Source: Clostridiales bacterium
GTDB lineage: Bacteria; Bacillota; Clostridia; Lachnospirales; Lachnospiraceae
Reading direction: 5' to 3'
Assembly (NCBI GenBank): GCA_029010495.1
Contig: JAQXKO010000025.1
Span: 62,001 to 126,000, forward strand
Length of the DNA stretch: 64,000 bases
Below, in pieces: positions 17,425 through 25,972 of this stretch. Every line of letters starts with the position of its first letter. Position 1 is the stretch's first letter. The translations under genes were made by a program, and so were the position numbers. Below the pieces are notes generated by a model, which saw nothing but the letters and a program-made list of their open reading frames with translations, was not told the DNA's origin and ran no database searches.

Positions 17425-18426
17425 ATGCAGAAGTATATTGTTGATAAAGGAAACGAGGGACAGCGTCTCAATAAATATATTGAACGAATATTGATAAATG
17501 CATCGTCTTCATTTGTTTATAAAATGCTGCGCAAGAAGAATATTACCCTTAACGGTAAAAAAGCCGAGGGCAAAGAAGTATTAAAAATAAACGATGAGAT
17601 TGTATTCTTTTTATCAGATGAAACCTTTATAAAATTTAGCACCCCAAACACCGAAAAAGGGAAAAATACAGATTATCCTTCTCTGAAAAGGGGAGAAATA
17701 GTATATGAGGATGAAGATGTTATAATCGTTCATAAGCCTGTCGGAGAGCTTTCGCAGAAGGCAAAGCCGGATGATGTTTCAATTAATGAGAGGATTAAGA
17801 CTTATCTGACTCATAACAATAATAATGCATTATTTACACCCGGAGTATGTAACAGACTTGACAGAAATACCGAAGGACTCATTACAGCCGGTAAGACGCT
17901 TCGCGGTCAGTCGTTACTGTCAAGAATGTTTAAAGAGCGTCTTCTTGATAAATATTATATTGCCGTTGTTTATGGTAAAATCACAAGGCAGATTGATGAA
18001 AAGGCATATCTGATTAAGGATAATGTTAACAATATAGTAAAAATATCAGATAAATACATAAGTGACGCAGAAATTATTCATAACCGTTTTGTTCCTGTCT
18101 GTTCTAATGAGAGGATTACTCTGTTAAAGGTAAAGCTTATGACCGGCAAAAGTCATCAGATAAGAGCTCATCTTGCTTATCTTGGATTCCCTATTGTGGG
18201 TGACAGAAAATATAAAAACGGAGCGGGTGATTATCTTTCTGAAAAATATAAAATTAATCATCAGCTGCTTTTGTCATATGAGCTTGTTTTTCCTGAAAAT
18301 ACTGATTTTGATTATGCGCTTTCAGGTAAAAGCATAAGGCTTGAGCTTCCTGAAATATATAGTAAGGTTATACAAGGAGAGAGCTTATGTCCTGGAAATC
18401 ACGCGGACTTAGGGGTTCATTTTTAG
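17425..18426 (+). CDS. Pseudouridine synthase, RluA/RluC/RluD family
   Basis: A protein of 333 residues with an N-terminal S4 domain (QRLNKYIERILINASSSFVYKMLRKKNITLNG) and an RluA-type catalytic domain: VHKPVG, then CNRLDRNTEGLI with the catalytic Asp, and KSHQIRAHLAYLGFPIVGD. The canonical HRLD is NRLD here and the following S of TSG is E, slightly unusual. The target is a uridine in 23S rRNA or tRNA. The last 40 bases overlap the start of recU, which has its own AAGGAGAG. Confidence 0.9.
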   Translation: MQKYIVDKGNEGQRLNKYIERILINASSSFVYKMLRKKNITLNGKKAEGKEVLKINDEIVFFLSDETFIKFSTPNTEKGKNTDYPSLKRGEIVYEDEDVIIVHKPVGELSQKAKPDDVSINERIKTYLTHNNNNALFTPGVCNRLDRNTEGLITAGKTLRGQSLLSRMFKERLLDKYYIAVVYGKITRQIDEKAYLIKDNVNNIVKISDKYISDAEIIHNRFVPVCSNERITLLKVKLMTGKSHQIRAHLAYLGFPIVGDRKYKNGAGDYLSEKYKINHQLLLSYELVFPENTDFDYALSGKSIRLELPEIYSKVIQGESLCPGNHADLGVHF

Positions 18427-18926
18427 AAGAGATTATTAATCTGACAAACGAATATTACAGAACCAATAATATTGCATTGATACAGAAAATACCTACACCT
18501 ATCACACCTATTGAAATTGACAAGGCAACAAGTCATATTACGCTTGCATATTTTGACAAGAAGAGTACGGTTGACTATATAGGTGTAGCACAGGGAGTAC
18601 CGATCTGCTTTGATGCAAAGGAATGTGCGACAGATACATTTTCGCTTCAGAACATCCATGAACATCAGATGGAATTTTTGTCTGATTTTAAAGCGCAGGG
18701 CGGTATAGCCTTTATTTTGATTTATTATACTAAAAAGAATCTTATATATTATATGAGTGTTGACGAGCTGCGTGTATTTTACGACAGGGCAGTGAACGGC
18801 GGTCGAAAGAGCATAAAATTCGAGGAATTAAGAAAACGTTGTTTTTATCAGGTTTCTCAATCCATGTATATTAATTATCTTGAGTTTGTAAATGATGAGC
18901 TTGAGGAAATTGACGCAGATAATTGA
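18387..18926 (+). CDS. recU: Holliday junction resolvase RecU
   Basis: A protein of 179 residues, somewhat shorter than Bacillus RecU (206). Family blocks are RGSFLEEIINLTNEYY, KIPTPITPIEI, the nuclease core STVDYIGVAQGVPICFDAKE, then NIHEHQMEFL, GGIAFILIYY and GGRKSIKFEEL. It resolves Holliday junctions in recombination and segregation in Firmicutes. The usual neighbour ponA is absent. The 40-base overlap with the RluA gene is real: both frames keep conserved residues there. Its stop codon lies within the -35 element of the his promoter. Confidence 0.93.
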   Translation: MSWKSRGLRGSFLEEIINLTNEYYRTNNIALIQKIPTPITPIEIDKATSHITLAYFDKKSTVDYIGVAQGVPICFDAKECATDTFSLQNIHEHQMEFLSDFKAQGGIAFILIYYTKKNLIYYMSVDELRVFYDRAVNGGRKSIKFEELRKRCFYQVSQSMYINYLEFVNDELEEIDADN

Positions 18927-18951
18927 CATAATTATGTTTATGGCTTAAAAT
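18923..18951 (+). promoter_or_regulatory. Sigma-A promoter of the his operon
   Basis: TTGACA, 17 bases, TAAAAT. The -35 box is the full consensus and contains the recU stop codon TGA. The leader to the hisZ ATG is only about 25-30 bases, too short for a T-box or leader-peptide attenuator. Confidence 0.8.
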
Positions 18952-18983
18952 AATTAGATACGTTTAAATTGTTTGGAGGTTAT

Positions 18984-20207
18984 ATGATTAATTTACTTCA
19001 CATACCTGAGGGTGTACGGGATATATACGGAAAGGAATGCTTTGCCAAATCTAAAATTGAAAATTCGATTCTCGGCTGTATTCACCGTTATGGTTATTCC
19101 GATGTTGAAACGCCATCCTTTGAGTATTTTGATATTTTTAATAAAGAAAGAGGTACAGTTCCGTCAAAGGATATGTACAAGTTCTTTGATAAAGAGGGAA
19201 ATACACTTGTTTTACGACCTGATATAACCCCTGCAATTGCAAGAACGGCAGCAAAATATTATAAGGACTGTACACTTCCGATCAGATTATGCTACAGGGC
19301 AAAGCAGTTTATTAATTATACCGGCTTACAGGGTAAGCTCAAGCAGACCACTCAGGTCGGCGTCGAGTTATATAATGATAATTCTGTTTACGGTGATTTT
19401 GAAATGCTTTCACTTACAATAGATTCTATTCTGGCAAGCGGCATCAGGGAATTCCAGCTTGAAATCGGTATTGCCGATTTTTACAACGGAATTGTTGATG
19501 AAGCCGGTTTAACTTTAGATGAAGTAAATGAATTAAGAGAAATTCTTGAACAGAAAAATATTTTTGCACTTGATAATTTTGTTTCAAGCAGGAGTCTGGA
19601 TAAGGAGCTTGCCAATATAATTAAAAGAATGGCTGAGCTTTACGGCTCAAAGGAAATTATTGACGAGATTCTTGTTGCTAAACTTCCTGAAAAATCACGT
19701 AAAGCCGTAGAAAGACTTAATGAATTATATAATATGCTTGAAGCGTACGGCTACGGAGACTATGTTTCATTTGATCTCTCAATGCTCAGCAAGTATTCAT
19801 ATTATACCGGTATTTTCTTCAAGGCCATCACATACGGTTCTGGCGAACCTATTGCATACGGCGGACGATATGATAATCTGGTTGCCCAGTTCGGGTTTGA
19901 AACATCAGCAATAGGCATGTCAATTACCATTGACTATATTCTTCAGAGTATGGACAGACAAAAGCTTGATTTTGATACTCCGAAGGATACTGCACTTATA
20001 ATATTTAATGAAGCAAAGCATACAGAAGCTATTAATTTATCAAATAAACTCAGAAAAGAAGGCCGCAGGGTTAAGCTTTGTTTTGATAAGGACGGAAGTC
20101 TTACAAACAGGGTTAAAGAATTTGAAAAGGGAGACCTTGAATCGGTTAACCGTTTTGTGGAGGAACTTGAGTTTTATGATGTTTCGGATATTGTTTACTG
20201 CTGTTAA
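18984..20207 (+). CDS. hisZ: ATP phosphoribosyltransferase regulatory subunit HisZ
   Basis: A HisRS-like protein of 407 residues without an anticodon-binding domain. It opens IPEGVRDIYGKE and contains class II synthetase-like motifs (motif 2 region LVLRPDITPAIAR) and YTGIFFKAITYGSGEPIAYGGRYDNL. HisZ is the regulatory partner of short-form HisG; the short HisG encoded next confirms this over a histidyl-tRNA synthetase. The ATG at 18984 follows GGAGG directly; the ORF track's TTG at 18969 is not needed. First gene of the his operon. Confidence 0.93.
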   Translation: MINLLHIPEGVRDIYGKECFAKSKIENSILGCIHRYGYSDVETPSFEYFDIFNKERGTVPSKDMYKFFDKEGNTLVLRPDITPAIARTAAKYYKDCTLPIRLCYRAKQFINYTGLQGKLKQTTQVGVELYNDNSVYGDFEMLSLTIDSILASGIREFQLEIGIADFYNGIVDEAGLTLDEVNELREILEQKNIFALDNFVSSRSLDKELANIIKRMAELYGSKEIIDEILVAKLPEKSRKAVERLNELYNMLEAYGYGDYVSFDLSMLSKYSYYTGIFFKAITYGSGEPIAYGGRYDNLVAQFGFETSAIGMSITIDYILQSMDRQKLDFDTPKDTALIIFNEAKHTEAINLSNKLRKEGRRVKLCFDKDGSLTNRVKEFEKGDLESVNRFVEELEFYDVSDIVYCC

Positions 20208-20286
20208 TTGATATGCATACAATTATTTCAGGCATAAATTACAGTTTTTATCCGAGGTAATATTATTACAAAAAGGAAGTAAATAT

Positions 20287-20925
20287 ATGAAATATTTAAC
20301 AATTGCCTTAGCAAAGGGGCGTGTTGCAAAAAAAACAATGGAGCTTCTGGCACAAATCGGAATTACTTGTGACGAGGTCAATGACAAAGATACAAGAAAG
20401 CTTATTTTCAAAAATGAAGAGCTCGGTTTTAAGTTTTTCCTCGCAAAGGCTGACGATGTACCGACTTATGTGGAATACGGAGCCGCCGATATCGGAATTG
20501 TGGGAAAAGATACCCTGCTTGAAAACGGACGAAAATTATATGAGGTTATTGACCTTAATATGGCAAAATGTCGTATGTGTGTGGCAGGACCCGAAAGTGC
20601 AAGAGAACTTCTTGACTCGGGCAAGGTAATCAGGGTGGCTTCAAAGTATCCTAATATAGCCAGAGAATATTTCCACAACACAAGACATCAGACATGTGAA
20701 ATCATTAAACTTCACGGAAGCGTTGAGCTTGCTCCGATAGTAGGTCTTAGTGATGTGATAGTTGATATTGTTGAAACCGGTTCCACACTTAGGGAAAATG
20801 GTCTTGAAGTTATAGAAGAAATCGTTCCATGTACGGCCAGAATGGTTGTAAATCAGGTCAGTATGAAGATGGAACAGAAACGAATCAGGGAAATGATTAA
20901 CAAATTGAAAGAGATACTTGCTTAA
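20287..20925 (+). CDS. hisG: ATP phosphoribosyltransferase, short form
   Basis: A protein of 212 residues that joins ATP and PRPP in the first step of histidine synthesis. It has LTIALAKGRVAKKTMELL at the start, GAADIGIVGKDTLLE and the PRPP-binding region VGLSDVIVDIVETGSTLRENGL. The length lacks the C-terminal regulatory domain of the long form, so it should need HisZ. It lies 79 bases after hisZ, behind AAAAAGGAAG, with no terminator seen in the gap. Confidence 0.95.
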   Translation: MKYLTIALAKGRVAKKTMELLAQIGITCDEVNDKDTRKLIFKNEELGFKFFLAKADDVPTYVEYGAADIGIVGKDTLLENGRKLYEVIDLNMAKCRMCVAGPESARELLDSGKVIRVASKYPNIAREYFHNTRHQTCEIIKLHGSVELAPIVGLSDVIVDIVETGSTLRENGLEVIEEIVPCTARMVVNQVSMKMEQKRIREMINKLKEILA

Positions 20926-20962
20926 AATGCAATACCGCATTGCGGGGAAATAGAGGTATAAT

Positions 20963-22252
20963 ATGCAGATAATTAGACTTACAAATGAAACTAAAAATGA
21001 TTTGTTGGAATCATTACTCAAGAGAAGCCCTAATCAGTATTCTGAATATGAAGCTAAGGTTATTGATATACTTGAGGATGTAAAGAAAAATGGAGACGAG
21101 GCGGTTTTTCGTCTTACTAAAACATTTGATAAGGCTGATATAAATAAGTCAAATCTTTATGTTACAAATGACGAAATTGAAGAGGCATATACACTTGTAA
21201 AGCCGGAAGTCATTGATGTTATTAAAAAAGCAGCTGCAAATATAAGAAAATTTCACGAAAAGCAGAGAAGAAACAGCTGGTTTGATAATGAAGAGGGTAT
21301 AATAGTCGGACAGAGAATTATTCCTCTTGAAAGCTGCGGTATTTATGTGCCTGGCGGAAAAGCTGCATATCCAAGCTCTGTTCTTATGAATGCAATTCCG
21401 GCAAAGGTTGCGGGTGTAAAGCGTATCATTATGACAACTCCTCCGGGAAAAGACGGAAAAATAAGTCCGAATACAATTGTTGCGGCAAATGAAGCCGGCA
21501 TAACAGAAATAATTAAATGTGGCGGTGCGCAGGCAATTGCGGCGCTTGCATACGGAACAGAATCAATAAGCAGGGTAGACAAGATTGTCGGACCGGGTAA
21601 CATATTTGTTGCTCTTGCCAAAAAGAGGGTTTACGGAAATGTAAGCATTGATTCTATTGCAGGACCAAGCGAAATACTTGTTCTTGCCGATGAAACGGCA
21701 AATCCGAGATTTGTCGCAGCTGATCTTTTGTCACAGGCTGAGCATGATGAGCTTGCCAGCGCGATACTTATTACTACCTCTGAGAAGCTTGCAAATCAGG
21801 TCAAAATTGAAATCGACGGTTTCATTGAGAAGCTTTCAAGAGCGGAGATAATTCGTAAATCAATTGAAAAATTCGGTTATATTTTTATTGCAGACACTAT
21901 GGAAGATGCCATAAATGCTGTAAATGATATTGCTTCAGAACATCTTGAGATTGTTACAAAGGATCCGTTTGCCGACATGACAAAGGTTACAAATGCCGGT
22001 GCAGTATTCCTCGGCTCATATTCAAGTGAGCCGCTTGGAGATTATTTTGCAGGTCCTAATCATGTACTTCCTACAAACGGTACTGCAAAATTCTTTTCAC
22101 CGCTTAATCTTGATGATTTTGTTAAGAAATCAAGTGTTATTTCATATACAAAAGAAGCATTATCAGATGTTTACAAAGATATAATCACATTTGCAAATGC
22201 TGAGGGCCTTACTGCTCATGCAAATTCCGTAGCAGTGCGTTTTGAAGATTAA
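20963..22252 (+). CDS. hisD: Histidinol dehydrogenase
   Basis: A zinc NAD enzyme of 429 residues that oxidises histidinol to histidine in two steps. Conserved stretches include GIYVPGGKAAYPSSVLMNAIPAKVAG (quoted in part), CGGAQAIAALAYGT, DKIVGPGN, DSIAGPSEILVLAD, SQAEHDELASA and EHLEIV, covering the metal and NAD sites. Length is typical. It begins 37 bases after hisG with AGAGG as ribosome binding site, in the his operon. Confidence 0.96.
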   Translation: MQIIRLTNETKNDLLESLLKRSPNQYSEYEAKVIDILEDVKKNGDEAVFRLTKTFDKADINKSNLYVTNDEIEEAYTLVKPEVIDVIKKAAANIRKFHEKQRRNSWFDNEEGIIVGQRIIPLESCGIYVPGGKAAYPSSVLMNAIPAKVAGVKRIIMTTPPGKDGKISPNTIVAANEAGITEIIKCGGAQAIAALAYGTESISRVDKIVGPGNIFVALAKKRVYGNVSIDSIAGPSEILVLADETANPRFVAADLLSQAEHDELASAILITTSEKLANQVKIEIDGFIEKLSRAEIIRKSIEKFGYIFIADTMEDAINAVNDIASEHLEIVTKDPFADMTKVTNAGAVFLGSYSSEPLGDYFAGPNHVLPTNGTAKFFSPLNLDDFVKKSSVISYTKEALSDVYKDIITFANAEGLTAHANSVAVRFED

Positions 22253-22261
22253 GGAGTATTT

Positions 22262-23542
22262 ATGGAAAAGAAAAATATCATTGCTTACATCAATGCAGAA
22301 ACAGAATATCAGAATGTGGTATTTGAGCAGGCTCTCGAATATGAACACATGGGTGCTGACGGACTGTATATATATAATTATGATAACGATGATAAGGCTC
22401 AGCTGGATTTTCTTACAACAGTCAGACTTATTTTAAAAAGAGTTGATATTCCTGTATATGTGGGAGTGGTTGTTAAAAAGTTTGAGGATATAAAAAAGGC
22501 TTTATACACCGGTGCCGAGGCAGTAGTAATAAATTATGATTCATTATTTAATGAAGATGTATTAAAGAAGGGTGTTGAAAGATTCGGTAAGGAGCATATT
22601 GCTCTCTGCTTTGATTTTTCACTCGGTCATGATGATATGCCTGAGATTGATGATGAAACGGTAAATCGTCTTTCGGAATTTGGAGCAGGAACTGTATTTG
22701 CCAAGCATGTTTCACTTACCAGGCACAGTATCGGAATACTCGATAAGCTTGAGGCAAAGCTTGTGGTAAGGGATTCTCTTGTAAGAAATGATATTATGTC
22801 ATTGCTTGAAATTGATAAGGTTTACGGTGTTGCAACAAATTATTACAGAGGGAAAGACATACTTGCAGTCAAGCAGACACTTAAAGAAAACGGAATCAAC
22901 GTTAAAACGCTTGAGAGCTCCGTTCCTTTCAGTGAATTTAAAAAAGATTCCAATGGTCTGGTACCTGTTGTGGTTCAGGATTATAAATCATCCGAAGTGC
23001 TTATGGTGGCTTATATGAATGAAGACAGCTATAATATGACAATTAAAACCGGAAGGATGACATATTACTCGAGAAGCAGGCAGGAATTGTGGATTAAAGG
23101 TGAAACCAGCGGTCATTATCAGTTTGTTAAAGAACTTCTGATTGATTGCGATAAGGATACGATACTGGCAAAGGTTCACCAGCTTGGTGCAGCCTGTCAT
23201 ACGGGTAATTATTCATGCTTTTATACAGAGCTTGCAAAAAAGGAATATAGTGATCTGAACCCTCTGAATATTTTGACAGAGGATTATAATCTGATTCTTG
23301 ACAGAAAAGTCAATCCCAAGGACGGTTCTTATACAAATTATCTTTTTAAAGAAGGAATTGATAAGATACTTAAAAAATGCGGAGAAGAAGCAACAGAGAT
23401 TATTATTGCAGCCAAAAATCCGGATTCGGAAGAATTAAAGTATGAAATAGCTGATTTCCTTTATCATCTGATGGTTCTTATGGCCGAATGTGATCTCGAC
23501 TGGAATGATATAGTAAAGGAACTGGCTAACAGACGTAAGTAA
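22262..23542 (+). CDS. hisIE: HisIE fused to an N-terminal HisA/HisF-like barrel
   Basis: A protein of 426 residues with three parts. Residues 1 to about 215 look like a degenerate HisA/HisF (beta/alpha) barrel ([45 protein letters not shown]), but the first catalytic Asp of the true enzymes is replaced by INAE. About 216-325 is PRA-CH (HisI) with metal motifs IDCDKDTIL and [12 protein letters not shown]. About 335-426 is PRA-PH (HisE) with [15 protein letters not shown] and [12 protein letters not shown]. The two active domains do steps two and three of histidine synthesis. The barrel's role is unknown; it may be structural or tether HisH/HisF substrates. Spacing to hisD is 9 bases. Confidence 0.93.
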   Translation: MEKKNIIAYINAETEYQNVVFEQALEYEHMGADGLYIYNYDNDDKAQLDFLTTVRLILKRVDIPVYVGVVVKKFEDIKKALYTGAEAVVINYDSLFNEDVLKKGVERFGKEHIALCFDFSLGHDDMPEIDDETVNRLSEFGAGTVFAKHVSLTRHSIGILDKLEAKLVVRDSLVRNDIMSLLEIDKVYGVATNYYRGKDILAVKQTLKENGINVKTLESSVPFSEFKKDSNGLVPVVVQDYKSSEVLMVAYMNEDSYNMTIKTGRMTYYSRSRQELWIKGETSGHYQFVKELLIDCDKDTILAKVHQLGAACHTGNYSCFYTELAKKEYSDLNPLNILTEDYNLILDRKVNPKDGSYTNYLFKEGIDKILKKCGEEATEIIIAAKNPDSEELKYEIADFLYHLMVLMAECDLDWNDIVKELANRRK

Positions 23543-23557
23543 GTATTGGAGGTAATC

Positions 23558-23683
23558 ATGGATTTTTTTGTTGAATTTTGCAGAACATTAATTTATTTTT
23601 TGGTATTAGGCGGCTGTGCCTTTTGCGGAATTTGTATCGGAAAGTTTTTACGTAACAAAAAATCTAATAAAACCGAAGAATAA
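23558..23683 (+). CDS. 41-residue membrane peptide of unknown function
   Basis: This ORF is too short for the supplied track. It has a GGAGG Shine-Dalgarno 6 bases before ATG and starts 15 bases after hisIE. The peptide has an acidic N-terminus, one hydrophobic segment (LIYFLVLGGCAFCGICIG, with four cysteines across the region) and a basic tail FLRNKKSNK. Small proteins of the shape membrane helix-GxxIGKxLR-basic tail are frequent in Lachnospiraceae, by recollection. No function is proposed. The good ribosome binding site and full use of the gap support it being translated. Confidence 0.6.
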   Translation: MDFFVEFCRTLIYFLVLGGCAFCGICIGKFLRNKKSNKTEE

Positions 23684-23698
23684 AGTTTTAAATACCTA

Positions 23699-23728
23699 TT
23701 GACTTTTTTAGATTACAAGTATTATAAT
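23699..23728 (+). promoter_or_regulatory. Sigma-A promoter of the rimP-nusA-infB operon
   Basis: TTGACT, 18 bases, TATAAT, placed about 100 bases before rimP. This is one of the best promoter matches in the window. Confidence 0.8.
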
Positions 23729-23752
23729 AGCTTGTAGTAAGATTTTGTTTTG

Positions 23753-23784
23753 GAAAGGAGTGGACAAGTAATTGTCCACTTCTT
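23753..23784 (+). promoter_or_regulatory. Leader hairpin upstream of rimP
   Basis: AAGGAGTGGACAA / TTGTCCACTTCTTT forms a stem of about 13-14 bp (one G-U) around the loop GTAA, followed by GTTTGTTTC. It lies about 20 bases after the expected transcription start. The tail is only moderately U-rich, so it could be an attenuator, a processing site or a stability element. The AAGGAG inside the 5' arm would be hidden when folded. Confidence 0.6.
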
Positions 23785-23830
23785 TGTTTGTTTCAAAGCA
23801 TTATTTTAAAAACAAAAAAAGGTGGTAATC

Positions 23831-24298
23831 ATGTCAAGAAAAGAAGATTATGAATCTAAAGCAGAAAATCTTGTAATGCCGATTCTTACACAGAATAATT
23901 TTTCACTTTATGATATTGAATATGTAAAGGAAGCAGGTATGTATTACCTTCGCATATTTATTGATAAAGAAGGCGGTATTACCATTGATGACTGTGAAAT
24001 TGTCAGCAGGGCATATTCTGAGCTTGTTGATGCTGATGATTTTATCGAAGAAAAGTATATTCTTGAGGTAAGCTCGCCGGGTCTGGGAAGAGCATTAAAA
24101 AAAGACAGACATTTTGAAAACAGTATTGGCCTTGAAGTTGAGGTCAGACTTTATAAGCCGGTTGACGGCTCAAAGTCTTATGTTGGAATATTATCAGGCT
24201 TCAACAGGGATAGTATTGAAATAGTAAATGAAGATGACCGGGTATTAAGTTTTAACAGAACAGACATATCAGGCGTAAAATTGACATTTGATTTTTAA
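23831..24298 (+). CDS. rimP: Ribosome maturation factor RimP
   Basis: A protein of 155 residues that helps assemble the 30S subunit. It has MSRKEDYESKAENLVMPIL, YYLRIFIDKEGGITIDDCE, the family signature YILEVSSPGLGRALKK and a C-terminal SH3-like part. AGGTGG is placed 6-7 bases before the ATG at 23831; the track's GTG at 23822 overlaps that site and is not preferred. First gene of the nusA operon. Confidence 0.95.
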   Translation: MSRKEDYESKAENLVMPILTQNNFSLYDIEYVKEAGMYYLRIFIDKEGGITIDDCEIVSRAYSELVDADDFIEEKYILEVSSPGLGRALKKDRHFENSIGLEVEVRLYKPVDGSKSYVGILSGFNRDSIEIVNEDDRVLSFNRTDISGVKLTFDF

Positions 24299-24309
24299 AC
24301 AGGAGGAAT

Positions 24310-25374
24310 ATGAAAAAAATGGAAAAGGGAAACAAGGAACTTATCGAGGCGTTAAATCTTCTCGAAAAGGAAAAATCAATCAGCAAGGAAGTGCTTTTCG
24401 AGGCACTTGAGACATCTCTTATGTCAGCATGCAAGAGTCAGTACGGTAAGAATGACAATATCAGAGTTGTAATTAACCGTGAGACGGGTGCTGTTGCAGT
24501 GTATGCGGATATGACTGTTGTTGAAGAGGTCGTTACTCCGGCTCTTGAGATGAGTATTGTAACTGCCAATGAAAAGTTCCCGGGCAAGAAGTATGAAGTC
24601 GGTGATGTTGTTTCGGTAGAAGTAACACCAAAGAATTTCGGACGTATTGCAGCAGGTCAGGCTAAGCAGACCGTTGTACAGAAAATCAGGGAAGAGGAAA
24701 GAAAAATTCTCTTTGAACAGTACAGCGTTCTTGAAAATACTGTAGTATCCGGTATTGTTCAGAGATTTTTTGGCAATAATATTTCAATTAACATCGGTAA
24801 GGTTGATGGTATACTTATCGACGGTGAGCAGATTAAAGGTGAGAGATTTAAGCACGGAGACAGGGTTAAGGTATTTGTTGTTGATGTAAAGGATCACAAT
24901 AAGGGACCTAAGATTACGCTCAGCAGAACTCATCCTGAGCTTGTTAAAAAGTTATTTGAAATGGAAGTTACCGAAATTGAAAACGGTACTGTGGAAATCA
25001 TGGCATTATCAAGAGATGCCGGTGCCAGAACAAAGATGGCAGTCCGCTCAAATGAGGCAGGCGTTGATCCGATCGGAGCATGTGTCGGCCCTAACGGTAT
25101 GAGAGTAAATGCCGTTGTTGATGAGCTCGGAGGTGAAAAGATTGATATTATTGCATGGAGTGATAATCCTGAAATCTTAATTAAGAATGCACTTTCACCG
25201 GCTAAAGCTATATCAGTTTCGGTAAATGTTGCAGAAAAGAGTGCAAATGTTGTAGTTCCTGATTCACAGCTTTCGCTTGCAATTGGTCGTGAAGGTCAGA
25301 ATGCCAGACTGGCTGCACGTCTTACAGGTTACAAGATTGACATCAAGAGCGAGAGCCAGATTTCAGAAATGTAA
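24310..25374 (+). CDS. nusA: Transcription termination/antitermination factor NusA
   Basis: A protein of 354 residues: N-terminal RNA polymerase-binding domain (about 1-130), S1 domain (about 135-200, ENTVVSGIVQRFFGNNISINI), then two KH domains with GACVGPNGMRVNAVVDELGGEKIDII (in part) and LAIGREGQNARLAARLTGYKIDIK. There is no acidic C-terminal repeat, as usual in Firmicutes. It controls pausing, termination and rRNA antitermination. SD AGGAGG precedes the ATG. An internal ATG at 24319 is a less likely start. Confidence 0.96.
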   Translation: MKKMEKGNKELIEALNLLEKEKSISKEVLFEALETSLMSACKSQYGKNDNIRVVINRETGAVAVYADMTVVEEVVTPALEMSIVTANEKFPGKKYEVGDVVSVEVTPKNFGRIAAGQAKQTVVQKIREEERKILFEQYSVLENTVVSGIVQRFFGNNISINIGKVDGILIDGEQIKGERFKHGDRVKVFVVDVKDHNKGPKITLSRTHPELVKKLFEMEVTEIENGTVEIMALSRDAGARTKMAVRSNEAGVDPIGACVGPNGMRVNAVVDELGGEKIDIIAWSDNPEILIKNALSPAKAISVSVNVAEKSANVVVPDSQLSLAIGREGQNARLAARLTGYKIDIKSESQISEM

Positions 25375-25388
25375 TTACAGGAGTAAAT

Positions 25389-25667
25389 ATGATTCAGAAA
25401 AAAATTCCTCTCAGAAAATGTATCGGATGTAATGAAATGTATCCGAAGAAGGAGTTAATAAGAATAGTAAACACACCTGAGGACGACGTTGTTCTTGATA
25501 TGACAGGCAAAAAAAACGGTCGAGGAGCATATTTGTGTAAGAATATCGGCTGTCTTGAAGCAGCAATTAAGACAAAAGCAATTAATAGAGCATTCAAAAA
25601 AAATATATCTGAAGATGTATATTCCAAAATGCTTGAAGAATTGGGCGGTGTATGCAATGGACAGTAA
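25389..25667 (+). CDS. ylxR: YlxR family RNA-binding protein (DUF448)
   Basis: A protein of 92 residues with the family pattern KIPLRKCIGCNEMYPKKELIRIV and GKKNGRGAYLCKN..C...A, including four cysteines. YlxR is a nucleoid or RNA-binding small protein linked to RNase P and transcription control in Bacillus. It sits between nusA and ylxQ, the conserved place. Its last 11 bases overlap ylxQ. Confidence 0.94.
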   Translation: MIQKKIPLRKCIGCNEMYPKKELIRIVNTPEDDVVLDMTGKKNGRGAYLCKNIGCLEAAIKTKAINRAFKKNISEDVYSKMLEELGGVCNGQ

Positions 25668-25968
25668 AAAGGTTTTATCGTTTCTAGGTCTTGCCACAAG
25701 AGCAGGCAAGCTTTTGTCGGGTGAATTTGTTGTTGAAAAAACAATTAAAGCCGGCGCCGCAAAGCTTGTGATAATTTCTGCCGATGCGTCAGATAATACA
25801 AAAAAGAAATTCGGAAATATGTGTACATATAGAAAGATTCCGATTTTTTATGAATTTGACAGATTTGAGTTAGGAAAGGCAACGGGTAAGGAATACAGAG
25901 TAAGTGTTGTAATAACTGATGAGGGCTTTGCAGAAGCAATCAGTTCATTACTTAAAATGGAGGTATAA
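25657..25968 (+). CDS. ylxQ: L7Ae-family ribosomal-like protein YlxQ
   Basis: A protein of 103 residues, with the start corrected from the ORF track (25555), which runs through ylxR. From ATG 25657 it reads [19 protein letters not shown], the standard YlxQ opening, then [18 protein letters not shown] and [19 protein letters not shown]. It has the L7Ae/L30e fold that binds RNA kink-turns. SD GGGCGG lies inside ylxR. The overlap with ylxR implies coupling. Confidence 0.93.
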   Translation: MDSKKVLSFLGLATRAGKLLSGEFVVEKTIKAGAAKLVIISADASDNTKKKFGNMCTYRKIPIFYEFDRFELGKATGKEYRVSVVITDEGFAEAISSLLKMEV

Positions 25969-25972
25969 TTTA

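Noticed and set aside
18927-18983. T-box or leader-peptide attenuator before the his operon
   Set aside because: The stretch is too short and lacks the T-box sequence or a His-rich leader ORF.
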